From the NCBI RefSeq assembly GCF_030817415.1, contig NZ_JAUSZI010000002.1, positions 3,844,001 to 3,908,000 on the forward strand: DNA of 64,000 nt. Reading direction: 5' to 3'. Of this stretch, positions 25,231 to 33,576 are shown piece after piece (positions within the stretch are counted from its first letter, which is position 1; each line of letters begins with the position of its first letter). Source of the DNA: Streptomyces umbrinus (GTDB taxonomy: Bacteria; Actinomycetota; Actinomycetes; Streptomycetales; Streptomycetaceae). The notes beneath the pieces are model-generated. The model saw only the letters and a program-made list of their open reading frames with translations. It was not told where the DNA came from and did no database searches. Both the position numbers and the translations under genes were made by a program.

Positions 25231-28175
25231 GCCGGACCGGTGAAAACATGGACTTCGACGCGCTGCGCCGGGCGATGCAGGAGAACTACGAGCAGCCGGA
25301 GGGCCCGGCCCGCAACGCGCGCGCGGAACTCCTGCTCGCCGAGGCAGAGAAGCTGAACATCCCGCTCGCCGTGATCGAGGCGCTCGGCCACCAGCTGAAG
25401 GTCTACAACTACAGCTCCGAGAAGGACAGGATGTTCGTCCCCTTCGCGCGCCTGCTGCGCATGTGGGACGAACACCCCGAGGACTTCGACGAGTACGAGA
25501 CCCACTCCCTGCACTGGGTCTTCAAGTGGGTGTCCTCCGGAATGGTCGGCCAGCCGCACGTTCCGCTCGCCTCCATCGAGAAGTGGCTCGGCGAGATGGA
25601 GCACCGCTACCGGCTCGCCGGTCACTCCGAACGGGCCGTCCGCAGCACCGAGTTCACGGTCGCGCGGTCCATCGGGGACCTGGGGCGGGCCGAACGGGCG
25701 TACACCGCGTGGCTGGCCGCCGACCGGGACAGCATGGCCGACTGCCACGCCTGCGAACTGCACGACCAGGGCTGGTGGCTGGCCGAGCGGGGCGCCGACG
25801 CCGAGGCCCTGGAGCTGTGGCGGCCCGTCCTGGAGGGCGAGTACACGTGCGCCCACGAGCCGCACGCGGTCCTCGCGTCCTCGCTGCTGCCCCTGCTGCG
25901 GCTGGGCCGCCTGGACGAGGCGCGGGCCCACCATCTGCGCGGCTTCCGGCTCGTACGCCCCATGGAGAGCATGCGCGGCGCGTACGCGGACCATGTGGAG
26001 TTCTGCGCGCTCACCGGCAACGAGGCACGGGCCCTGGAGCTGCTGGCGGAACGTCCCGCCTACTTCACGGACGCCGGGGAACCGCGCAGCCGGATGGACT
26101 TCCTGGCCGTGGTCGCCCTGCTCACGGACCGGCTGACCTCGCTCGGGCTCGGCTCACAGACCGTGCCGGGACCGGCCGGCCGCACCTGGACCGCGGCCGA
26201 ACTCGCCGCCCACGCGCGCGCGGAGGCCCTTTCGCTGGCGGGCCGCTTCGACGAGCGCAACGGCACGGCGTACGTGAGCGGACGCGTCCGGGAGCGCATG
26301 GATCAGTTGCCGTTGGTGGAGCGACTGCCCTTGGGCGTACGCGCGACGCCGACCGTGGCCGCTCCCGTGCGGCCCGCACCCGCCCCTTCCGCGGATCCCA
26401 CTGCCGACGGCGAGCCGGACCTGGCCGCGCTGCTCGCCGAGGCCCGCCGGCTCTCGGCCGCCCTGCACCCGGACTCCGTCGCGGCGTGGGCCGCGGTCGC
26501 GGAGGCGGCCGACGACGAGCAGCTGACTCCCCGCGACCGCGCGGAGCTGACCGACCACGAGGCGATGGGCCTCGGCCCCGAGGGCGTGGAGCTGTTCGCC
26601 CGCGCCGCCGAGCTGTACGAGGCGGCGGGCGACCCGGGCGAGGCCCTGGCGGCACGCGCGCGTGGAGCGTACGTACTGGCCCTCTCCGGCCGGACCCGCG
26701 AGGCGCTGGCCGCGGTCTCGGAGCCGTACGAGCGGGTGCTCGCCCTCTTCGCGGAGGGCGGGACCGGTGTCCAGCAGGCCGCCTCGGTGCTGGTGGGACG
26801 GGCACGCATCCTGCTGCAGCGGGTGCACGAGGCGGCGGAGACGAACGGGGCGGGGGACGGCTCCGCGGCCCTGGCAGCCGCGGAGACCGCCGCACGGGAG
26901 CTGCTGGCCCTCGCCGAGCCGGAGGCCGGGAACGACGTCCTGGTCGCCTCCCGGGCCGCGGAGGCGCAGGCCACGCTCGGAGAGCTCGCCGCGCACGCCG
27001 GGGACGCGGAGAGGGCCGCGGAGCTGCTCACACGGGCCTCGGAGGCGTTCGTGGCGGCCGGGCTGCCGTGGTTCGCGGTGGAGTACGAGGCCCGGCTCAC
27101 CGGAATCGCGCGCCACCTGGGCGACGCCGAGGCGGCCGCGCGCGCGGCCCGGGCGGCGCTGGAGCACGGCGCGGATTTCCTGGAGCCGACCGGTCACGCC
27201 CAACTGCACCTCCAGCTGGCCGAGATACTCGGCGCCACCGGACAGTTCGGTCCCGCCGCCGACCACGCCCTGGAGGCGTCGCACTGGGCCGACGAGGGCG
27301 GCGAGGGGCCCACTCTCGGCGCCTGGGCCAGACATCAGCTCGGTGGCTTCCTGCTGCGTCGGGGGAGCTGGGCCGAGGCCGCGGAGGTCCTGGAGTCGGC
27401 ACTGCCGGAGCTGAGCGCGCAGACGCACGGCGACGGGGCGATCGTGCAGACCCACTGGTGGCTCGGCGACTGTCTCACCGAGCTCGGCGAACACCGCGAG
27501 GCCGCCGAACACTGGCTCCAGGCGGCCGAGATCGCCCGGCGGTGGCCCGAGCAGCGCGACCACGCAATGCTCGCGCATCTCGCCGCGGAGGCCCTCGGCC
27601 ACGCGGAGCTGCTCCCGGAGGCGGAGCAGGCCTACGCGCGCGCGGGTGACCTCTGGCGGTCCCTCGGCAACGTCCACGGGCTGATCCGCTCCCTGCGGGC
27701 GCGCGCGTGGCTCGCGGTCCGCGAGGAGGGCCCGGGGCTCGACACGGCACGCGAGTTGATGGGCGAGGCGGTCCGCGCGTGCCAGGACGAGGTGCCCGAG
27801 GACGAGGAGGCGCGCGAACAGCTCGTCGCCGAACTCGCGCAGACGCACCGGCAGTTCGGCGACCTGGTCGCCCGCTCCGCGCCCGACGACGCCGACGACG
27901 AGCTGATCTACGCCCTGTTCGAGGAGGCCCTGGCCCACGTCACGCTGGCCGTCGCGGGCTTCCTCTCCCTCGGCGAGGACGCCCTGCACAGCCGCACCGG
28001 CGCCCAACTCGCCGCGGGCTGGCTGGAGGCGGACCTGGAGCATCCCGACTGGGCGGCCGCACGCGCACGTGAGGTGCTCGCTGCGTACGCGGATGGGGAC
28101 GCCTCGGATGAGACGGTGGTGGCCCGGCGTGGTGAGGCGGAGCGGCTGCTGCGGGCGACGGAGTCGAGCGCGTAG
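25227..28175 (+). CDS. Large TPR-repeat protein coupled to the Hsp90-like ATPase
   Basis: 982 residues from ATG 25227, with GGAGGAGGG just upstream, inside the end of the Hsp90-like gene; a second ATG is at 25248. The whole protein is predicted helical repeats. The N-terminal 380 residues are less repetitive and contain VKSTEFTV-like and DCHACELHDQGWWLAERGADAEAL blocks; a Pro/Ala linker (about 375-395) leads to classic TPR helices: ELFARAAELYEAAGDPGEALAA, AAELLTRASEAF, AADHALEASHWADEG and EAAEHWLQAAEIARRW. There is no signal peptide or catalytic motif. By analogy with eukaryotic Hsp90 co-chaperones it may present clients or regulate the ATPase; this is inference from gene coupling only. Confidence 0.85.
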   Translation: MSRTGENMDFDALRRAMQENYEQPEGPARNARAELLLAEAEKLNIPLAVIEALGHQLKVYNYSSEKDRMFVPFARLLRMWDEHPEDFDEYETHSLHWVFKWVSSGMVGQPHVPLASIEKWLGEMEHRYRLAGHSERAVRSTEFTVARSIGDLGRAERAYTAWLAADRDSMADCHACELHDQGWWLAERGADAEALELWRPVLEGEYTCAHEPHAVLASSLLPLLRLGRLDEARAHHLRGFRLVRPMESMRGAYADHVEFCALTGNEARALELLAERPAYFTDAGEPRSRMDFLAVVALLTDRLTSLGLGSQTVPGPAGRTWTAAELAAHARAEALSLAGRFDERNGTAYVSGRVRERMDQLPLVERLPLGVRATPTVAAPVRPAPAPSADPTADGEPDLAALLAEARRLSAALHPDSVAAWAAVAEAADDEQLTPRDRAELTDHEAMGLGPEGVELFARAAELYEAAGDPGEALAARARGAYVLALSGRTREALAAVSEPYERVLALFAEGGTGVQQAASVLVGRARILLQRVHEAAETNGAGDGSAALAAAETAARELLALAEPEAGNDVLVASRAAEAQATLGELAAHAGDAERAAELLTRASEAFVAAGLPWFAVEYEARLTGIARHLGDAEAAARAARAALEHGADFLEPTGHAQLHLQLAEILGATGQFGPAADHALEASHWADEGGEGPTLGAWARHQLGGFLLRRGSWAEAAEVLESALPELSAQTHGDGAIVQTHWWLGDCLTELGEHREAAEHWLQAAEIARRWPEQRDHAMLAHLAAEALGHAELLPEAEQAYARAGDLWRSLGNVHGLIRSLRARAWLAVREEGPGLDTARELMGEAVRACQDEVPEDEEAREQLVAELAQTHRQFGDLVARSAPDDADDELIYALFEEALAHVTLAVAGFLSLGEDALHSRTGAQLAAGWLEADLEHPDWAAARAREVLAAYADGDASDETVVARRGEAERLLRATESSA

Positions 28176-28202
28176 CGCTCCGCTTGGGGGCCGGTTCTTG
28201 TC

Positions 28203-28281
28203 TGCGGGCCCGCAGTGGCTGGTCGCGCCCACGCGGCGGAGCCGCATATGTCGGAGCCCCGCGCCCCTTTCGGGGCGCGAC
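28203..28281. repeat. Dispersed repeat, second type, copy A
   Basis: Contains GGTCGCGCCCACGCGGCGGA followed by GCCGCATATG and a GCGCCCC/GGGGCGC hairpin at 28261-28278. The reverse complement of this arrangement recurs at 37641-37702. It fills the gap between the TPR gene stop and the convergent DhaL-like gene stop. Confidence 0.65.
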
Positions 28282-28289
28282 CGAGCCGG

Positions 28290-30128
28290 CTACTCCACGC
28301 CGATCAGCAGCAGCGCCCCCTGGCGGCCGCCGCGGTACACGACCGTGTCCACGGCCAGGTAGGACTCGCGGACGCGGGATTCGAGGTGGGCCGCGATCGT
28401 GTCGGGGGCCTCGTCGCCGAGGACCAGGGTGACCATCTCGCCGCCCGCCGCGAGCATGCGGTTCAGGACCGCCTCGGCGGTGGCCGTGACGTCGGAGCCG
28501 ATCACGGCGACGTCGCCCTCGATGAGGCCGAGGATGTCGCCGGCCTGGCAGATGCCGGCCATGGTCCAGGACTGGCGTTCCGCGACCTCGACCTCGGCGT
28601 ACCGGGTCGCACCGGCGGCCGAGGTCATCGCGACGACGTCCTCGTCGAAGCGCCGGCCAGGCTCGTGCACTGCCAGCGCCGCGATGCCCTGCACCGCGGA
28701 CCGGGTGGGGATCAGCGCGACCCTGACGCCCTCGGTGCGGGCCTGCTCGGCCGCCGCGGCCGCCGTGTGGCGCAGCTCTGCGTCGTTCGGCAACAGCACC
28801 ACCTCGCGCGCGTGGGCCCGCCGCACGGCCTCGACGAGCTCACCGCTGGCGGGCGGCTCCCCGGGGCGCGCCAGGACGGTGGTGGCCCCGGCCTCGGTGT
28901 AGAGCCCCGCGAGGCCCTCTCCGGGGACGACGGCGACGACCGCGCGCTGGGCCCGTTCCCGGACCGGCCGGCTTCCGGCACCCGTCGTGTGTGCGTCGTC
29001 CAGCCCGAAGTGCGTGATCCGGATCCGGTACGGCCGCCCGGCCTCGACGCCCGCCTCCACGGCCGCGCCCGCGTCGTCGACGTGCACGTGGACGTTCCAC
29101 AGGCCGTCCCCGCCGACCACCACGAGCGAGTCGCCGAGTGCGTCGAGCCGGTCCCGCAGCCGCGTCACCGCCGCGTCCTCCGCCTCCAGGAGGTAGATGA
29201 CCTCGAAGGCCGGACCGCCCTCGTCGGGAGCGGGGGTTCCGTCCGCGCACTCCCCCACCTCTCCGAGGGGTTCCGTCACCGCGGCGTCCACACGTGCGTG
29301 GGGCGCTGTCGGGTCCGAACCGGCCCCCACGCGCGCGTGCCCCGCGAGAACCGGCACCGCCGACGCGGCGGGCGCCTCGCCCGTGAACGTCTCCACCAGT
29401 GCGCCCAGTACGGCCACGAGCCCGCGTCCGCCCGCGTCGACCACCCCGGCCCGCTCCAGGACCGCCAGCTGCCCGGGAGTCGCCGCGAGCGCCGCCCGCG
29501 CGCCCTCGTACGCCGCACGCGCGACCGCCCCGCAGTCGCCCTCGGCGTCCGTGGCCGCGTCGGCGGCGGCCGAGGCGACCGTGAGGACGGTGCCCTCGAC
29601 CGGGTGCACGACGGCCTGCCGGGCCGAGTCGGCCGCACGCCGGAGGGCGAGCCGCAGGCCCTGCTCGTCGGTGTGTGTCGCGTCACTGTCGGCGGCGAGC
29701 ACCTGGGCCATGCCCCTCAGGAGCTGCGCGAGGATCGTCCCGGAGTTCCCCCGGGCCCCTATGAGCGCGCCGTGCGCCATCGCGTGCACCGCGTCGGCGA
29801 GGGCGGGCCCCTCCGGCGCCCGGCCGGGGGAGACACCCTGCCCGGCGACGGCTTCGTGCCCGTCCAGGGCTTCCCGGCCGTCGAAGGGTTCCTGGCCGTC
29901 GAGGGGTTCCTTGCCGCCCGCAAGTGCGGCATGACCCGCGAAGACGGCCTCGACCGCCGCGGCCGCCGACTCCACGGTCAGGTACAGATTGGTGCCGGTG
30001 TCCCCGTCCGCCACGGGATACACGTTGATCGCGTCGATCTCCTCGCGCGCGCGGCCGAGTGCCCGCAGCGCGAGGCCGCACCATGCACGTACCGCGGACG
30101 CGTCCAGTCTCTGCGGCACCTGCGGCAC
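28290..30128 (-). CDS. DhaL/FakA-like two-domain kinase-related protein
   Basis: 612 residues from GTG 30128 behind AAGGAGG (an in-frame second GTG lies 9 bp on). The N-terminal DhaL (Dak2) domain has NVYPVADGDTGTNLYLTV, whose aspartates bind Mg-ATP, and GARGNSGTILAQLLRG. The C-terminal DegV-like/FakA_C part (EVIYLLEAEDAAVTRLRDRL, GGDGLWNVHVHVDDAG, VVLLPNDAELRHTAAAAAEQA) is typical of FakA-type fatty acid kinases. Between the two DhaL motifs there is a tandem hexapeptide insertion (EPLDGQ-EPFDGR-EALDGH-EAVAGQ). FakB partners are not in the window, so fatty-acid kinase activity is inferred. Genomic place next to recG and rpmB is conserved in many Gram-positives. Confidence 0.86.
   Translation of the reverse strand: MPQVPQRLDASAVRAWCGLALRALGRAREEIDAINVYPVADGDTGTNLYLTVESAAAAVEAVFAGHAALAGGKEPLDGQEPFDGREALDGHEAVAGQGVSPGRAPEGPALADAVHAMAHGALIGARGNSGTILAQLLRGMAQVLAADSDATHTDEQGLRLALRRAADSARQAVVHPVEGTVLTVASAAADAATDAEGDCGAVARAAYEGARAALAATPGQLAVLERAGVVDAGGRGLVAVLGALVETFTGEAPAASAVPVLAGHARVGAGSDPTAPHARVDAAVTEPLGEVGECADGTPAPDEGGPAFEVIYLLEAEDAAVTRLRDRLDALGDSLVVVGGDGLWNVHVHVDDAGAAVEAGVEAGRPYRIRITHFGLDDAHTTGAGSRPVRERAQRAVVAVVPGEGLAGLYTEAGATTVLARPGEPPASGELVEAVRRAHAREVVLLPNDAELRHTAAAAAEQARTEGVRVALIPTRSAVQGIAALAVHEPGRRFDEDVVAMTSAAGATRYAEVEVAERQSWTMAGICQAGDILGLIEGDVAVIGSDVTATAEAVLNRMLAAGGEMVTLVLGDEAPDTIAAHLESRVRESYLAVDTVVYRGGRQGALLLIGVE
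29842..29916 (-). repeat. 18-bp tandem repeat inside the DhaL-like gene
   Basis: Four imperfect in-frame 18-bp units encode (Q/R/H)E(P/A)(L/F/V)(D/A)G hexapeptides between the DGDTG and GARGNSG motifs. Units differ mostly at third positions and at one or two residues, consistent with expansion of a surface loop. Confidence 0.75.
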
Positions 30129-30320
30129 CTGCGCCTCCTTGAACAGCCGAACGTCCGACGCAGCGTAGACCCCGGTCAGGTCTCCACCGGAAGAGGGCCG
30201 GGCCAGGTCCCCGGGCCGGCCATGGTAGTTTCGTTGTACGGACGCAGTCGTTGTATGCTGCTCCGGTTGCCCGATCCGATCGGGCCTTCCTCCTGGCACC
30301 GCCACTCAGATCCTAGATCT

Positions 30321-30342
30321 TGATCCCGGCATGCCGGGATCA
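30321..30342 (+). promoter_or_regulatory. Perfect 22-bp palindrome in the rpmB leader
   Basis: The palindrome is centred on GGCATGCC between 30331 and 30332 and starts 56 bp upstream of the rpmB GTG, downstream of a TATGCT -10-like hexamer at 30254. As RNA it can form a hairpin of up to 9 bp; as DNA it is a dyad operator candidate. No T-run follows, so a simple terminator is unlikely. Confidence 0.5.
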
Positions 30343-30376
30343 TCCGTAAGAGCATCTGAAGTCTTTGGAGTGACCC

Positions 30377-30562
30377 GTGGCTGCCAACTGCGACGTCTGC
30401 GGCAAGGGGCCGGGCTTCGGCAACAACATCTCGCACTCTCACCGCCGTACGCCCCGTCGCTGGAACCCGAACATCCAGCGCGTCCGTACCGTGGTGGGCG
30501 GGACGCCGAAGCGCGTGAACGCTTGCACCTCGTGCATCAAGGCCGGCAAGGTCTCGCGCTGA
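30377..30562 (+). CDS. rpmB: 50S ribosomal protein L28
   Basis: 61 residues, standard length. GTG 30377 starts [29 protein letters not shown], with CDVC and a C-terminal CTSC giving the zinc-binding C+ form. It stands alone in plus orientation between two leftward units and ends in a strong intrinsic terminator. A promoter-like TATGCT lies about 120 bp upstream. Confidence 0.97.
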   Translation: MAANCDVCGKGPGFGNNISHSHRRTPRRWNPNIQRVRTVVGGTPKRVNACTSCIKAGKVSR

Positions 30563-30600
30563 CGCTCTGCTAGCGCGCGGCCACTGCTGGTTCGCTGCTC

Positions 30601-30632
30601 AAAGCCGGTCCACTTCACGGTGGACCGGCTTT
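30601..30632 (+). terminator. Intrinsic terminator of rpmB
   Basis: Perfect 13-bp stem AAAGCCGGTCCAC / GTGGACCGGCTTT with loop TTCACG and a TTTTT run overlapping its 3' side. It is one of the few classical Rho-independent structures in the window. Confidence 0.9.
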
Positions 30633-30721
30633 TTGCTGTGTCCGCGGGCAGGCACAGGACTGCGTGGCCCGCCCGCGTGAGCGAGGTAACGACGTGACGA
30701 CGTAAACGATTGCGCAAGCGT

Positions 30722-31541
30722 TTACGCGCCGCCCGCCCCGAAGCGCCATCCATGATCCACCGGCCCGATCCCGCCGCCGAGCGCGAAGCCGGCCGCGATC
30801 GCCCCGGTGACATACTCCTTCGCCGCCGCGACCGCCTCCGGCACCGTCTGCCCCTTCGCGAGCCCCGAAGCGATGGCGCTCGCGAGGGTGCACCCCGTCC
30901 CGTGCGTGTGCCGGTTGTCGAACCGGGGCGCCCGCAGCCAGTGCTCCTCCGAGCCGTCCGTGAGGAAATCAACGGCGTCGCCGCTGAGGGTGACCGCCCT
31001 TGATCAGCACCCACGTCGGCCCGTACGACAGCACGGCCGTCGCCGCGCGCCGCATCCCGTCCTCCGACTCGACCCTCAGGCCGGTCAGCTGGGCCACCTC
31101 GTCGAGGTTCGGCGTCGCGACCGTGGCGACGGGCAGCAGCTTCGTGCGTACGGAATCCAGCGCGGACGCGGCGAGCAGAGAGTCGCCGTGCTTGGAGACG
31201 CCGACCGGGTCGACGACGGAGGGCACGGCCGTGCCGCCGATCAACTCGGCGACGGTCTCGACGAGTTCGGCCGAGGGGAGCATGCCGGTCTTCACCGCGT
31301 CGACGCCGATGTCGTCGACCACGCTGCGGTACTGCGCGCGCACCGCCTCCACCGGCAGTTCCCAAGCGCCTTGTACGCCGAGGGAGTTCTGCGCGGTGAC
31401 GGCGGTGAGCACGCTCATGCCGTGCACGCCGAGCGCGAGCATCGTCTTCAGGTCGGCCTGGATCCCGGCGCCGCCACCGGAGTCGGAACCCGCGATCGTC
31501 AGCACCCTGGGCGGGGCACTCGCGCGGGACGAGGCACTCAT
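30722..31541 (-). pseudogene. thiD: ThiD, hydroxymethylpyrimidine phosphate kinase, with a 1-nt frameshift
   Basis: The reading frame from ATG 31541 encodes a normal Thi[79 protein letters not shown] and WVLIKGGH. At about 30990-30996 one extra G in a GGG run (plus strand) shifts the frame, which then stops at 30969. Removing it restores the family C-terminus ([10 protein letters not shown]..., [31 protein letters not shown]) to a TAA at 30722; total length 820 nt is 3n+1, as expected for a single insertion. The lost part holds the catalytic GTGC loop. The start overlaps the thiL stop (ATGA). It may be a true mutation or a homopolymer sequencing error. Confidence 0.85.
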
Positions 31542-32503
31542 GACTCGATGTCCGCGAAGTGGTCCCAGCCGCCCTTGCTGGTCCACGGCGCCCCGTCGAC
31601 CGTGACCTGCGGCAGCGCAGACGGGTTGAGGACCTCGCCGATCACCTTCCAGCGAGCGGGCAGCTTCACGTCCGGCGGGAAGGTCGCCACGATCGCGTGG
31701 TCCTCGCCCCCGGTGAGCACCCACTGGAGCGGATCGACGCCGACGGCCTGACCGATGTCGTTCATCTGCGAGGGGATGTCGACGGCTCCGGAGCGCACGT
31801 CGATGCGTACCTTGCTGGCCTCGGCGATGTGCCCGAGGTCGGCGATCAGCCCGTCGCTGACGTCCGTCATCGAGGTCGCGCCGAGCCCGGCGGCCGCGGG
31901 GCCCGCGTGGTACGGCGGTTCCGGGCGCCGGTGTGCCTCGACGAACGCGCGCGGCGAGCGGAAGCCACGGGAGAGCACGGCGTGCCCGGCCGCGGACCAG
32001 CCCAGCCAGCCCGTCACGGCCACCACGTCACCGGGCTGGGCACCCGAGCGTGTGACCGGCTCGTGGTTGCGCAGATCGCCGAGCGCGGTGATCGCCACGG
32101 TGATCGTGTCGCCGCGTACGACATCGCCGCCGACCACGGCCGCGCCGGCGACCTGGCACTCGTCGCGGATGCCGTCCATCAGCTCGGACGGCCAGGTGGC
32201 CGGAAGTTCGGCCGGGACGACCAGACCGAGCAGCAGCGCGGTCGGCACGGCGCCCATCGCTGCGATGTCCGCGAGGTTCTGCGCGGCCGCCTTGCGACCG
32301 ACGTCGTACGCCGTGGACCAGTCGCGACGGAAGTGCCGGCCCTCCAGGAGGATGTCGGTGCTCGCCACGACCCTGCGGTCGGGGGCGGCCACCACGGCGG
32401 CGTCGTCGCCCGGCCCGACGCGTACCGCCGGAGTGGTGGTGAGCCGTGAGGTGAGCTCCTTGATGAGCCCGAACTCCCCCAACTCGCCCACGGTGCCCTT
32501 CAT
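31538..32503 (-). CDS. thiL: Thiamine-monophosphate kinase
   Basis: 321 residues from ATG 32503 (AAAGGAGA upstream). Phosphorylates thiamine monophosphate to thiamine pyrophosphate, the last step of the pathway. Family blocks: GPGDDAAVV near residue 30, [69 protein letters not shown] and [12 protein letters not shown]. It is translationally coupled to thiD by a 4-bp overlap. No TPP riboswitch is visible upstream. Confidence 0.95.
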   Translation of the reverse strand: MKGTVGELGEFGLIKELTSRLTTTPAVRVGPGDDAAVVAAPDRRVVASTDILLEGRHFRRDWSTAYDVGRKAAAQNLADIAAMGAVPTALLLGLVVPAELPATWPSELMDGIRDECQVAGAAVVGGDVVRGDTITVAITALGDLRNHEPVTRSGAQPGDVVAVTGWLGWSAAGHAVLSRGFRSPRAFVEAHRRPEPPYHAGPAAAGLGATSMTDVSDGLIADLGHIAEASKVRIDVRSGAVDIPSQMNDIGQAVGVDPLQWVLTGGEDHAIVATFPPDVKLPARWKVIGEVLNPSALPQVTVDGAPWTSKGGWDHFADIES

Positions 32504-32709
32504 CGTTGTACGTCTCCTTTTGTTGCTGCGTCCGCCCGGTCGCGGGCCGCCTCCGGCCTGGGTACGGTCGATTCGACCGTCAACCTGTGCGGTCCGTGCA
32601 CCCCTTCGCGGGGGCCCCTGCCCCCGCGGGTCTCCCCGCGGCGCGCGACGACGCGATACCGTGGCGTTCCTTTTCCCCACATGATCCTCGTGGCCGCCCT
32701 GGAGGTTCC

Positions 32710-32943
32710 GTGGTACAGGCGTACATCCTGATCCAGACGGAGGTCGGCAAAGCGTCGACCGTCGCCGAAATGATCAGCAAGATACAAGGGGTGATCCAGG
32801 CCGAGGATGTGACAGGACCGTACGACGTGATCGTGCGGGCCCAAGCCGACACAGTGGACGATCTCGGCCGCATGGTGGTCGCGAAGGTCCAGCAAGTGGA
32901 CGGCATCACGCGTACGCTGACCTGCCCGGTCGTGCACCTGTAG
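32710..32943 (+). CDS. Single-domain Lrp/AsnC ligand-binding (RAM) protein
   Basis: 77 residues from GTG 32710 with GGAGG five bases upstream. The sequence (VQAYILIQTEVGKASTVAEM, VTGPYDVIVRAQADTVDDL, VDGITRTLTCPVVHL) is the RAM domain of Lrp/AsnC regulators without the DNA-binding half. Such stand-alone modules form amino-acid-binding oligomers and may modulate full-length Lrp proteins. It is divergent from thiL and 20 bp upstream of the DUF3515 gene on the same strand, probably co-transcribed. Confidence 0.9.
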   Translation: MVQAYILIQTEVGKASTVAEMISKIQGVIQAEDVTGPYDVIVRAQADTVDDLGRMVVAKVQQVDGITRTLTCPVVHL

Positions 32944-32963
32944 CCCCCGTCTACCCTTGGCCG

Positions 32964-33473
32964 GTGGACTTCTTCCGTCACCGGCGCCTCTCTTATCCCG
33001 GGCTGCCCGCCCTCGTTCTGCTGATCGCGGCCACAGGCTGCTCCTCAGCAGACGACAACACCCGGACCGCGGTTCCCAGTCCGGGCACGAAGGCCACCGA
33101 GCTGTGTCAGAACCTGGACAAGTCGCTGCCGGCGAAGGTGGACGGACTCGACCGGGAGGATCCCGAGCCCCGGTCCGCGCTGACCGCGGGCTGGGGAAGC
33201 CCGGCGATCATACTGCGCTGTGGTGTACAGCGGCCGCCCAAGATGGTCGACCCCAAGGTCGCCGAGGGCGGTGACCCCGACGCGGTCGGCGGTGGGGTGA
33301 ACGGGGTGGGCTGGCTGATGGAGAAGCGGGACGACGGGGCGACCCGCTTCACCTCCGCTCAGCGTCTGGCGTATGTCGAGGTGACCGTGCCGGAGGGGCG
33401 GGACACCGCCTCTGTGCTTGTCGACTTGGCCGGGGCCATCAAGAAGGCGATCCCCAAGGGGATTGCTGACTGA
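32964..33473 (+). CDS. DUF3515 lipoprotein
   Basis: 169 residues from GTG 32964. N-terminal basic segment, hydrophobic core and lipobox LIAATGC|SS predict a membrane-anchored lipoprotein. The domain has conserved ELCQNLDKSLPAKV, WGSPAIILRCGV (paired cysteines likely form a disulphide) and a C-terminal AYVEVTVPEG..SVLVDLAGAI, fitting the actinobacterial DUF3515 family found beside thiL/ddl. Function unknown. Confidence 0.85.
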   Translation: MDFFRHRRLSYPGLPALVLLIAATGCSSADDNTRTAVPSPGTKATELCQNLDKSLPAKVDGLDREDPEPRSALTAGWGSPAIILRCGVQRPPKMVDPKVAEGGDPDAVGGGVNGVGWLMEKRDDGATRFTSAQRLAYVEVTVPEGRDTASVLVDLAGAIKKAIPKGIAD

Positions 33474-33510
33474 GACGGCCTCGGTTGTTCGTCGGCTGCG
33501 GGTGCGTCGT

Positions 33511-33542
33511 GGCTGGTCGCGCAGTTCCCCGCGCCCCTAAAA
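33511..33542 (+). repeat. Dispersed terminator-like repeat, copy 3
   Basis: GGCTGGTCGCGCAGTTCCCC continues to GCGCCCCTAAA between the convergent DUF3515 and ddl genes. In minus orientation it matches the GGGGAACTGCGCGACCAGCC core, so it follows ddl. Confidence 0.7.
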
Positions 33543-33576
33543 GCCCCCCGCACCCTCGGGAAAGGGGGAGCGCGGT

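Noticed and set aside
26154..28247. 697-codon frame antisense to the TPR gene
   Set aside because: Composition typical of a GC shadow, no ribosome site, and TPR coding on the other strand is clear.
30439..31365. 308-codon minus-strand frame over rpmB and thiD
   Set aside because: It reads thiD in a non-coding frame and crosses the rpmB terminator; its sequence is Arg/Gly-rich without motifs. The correct continuation of thiD after the frameshift is a different frame.
32503..32709. TPP riboswitch upstream of thiL
   Set aside because: No THI-box core (CUGAGA and related stem sequences) is visible; thiL has a short leader with a plain ribosome site.
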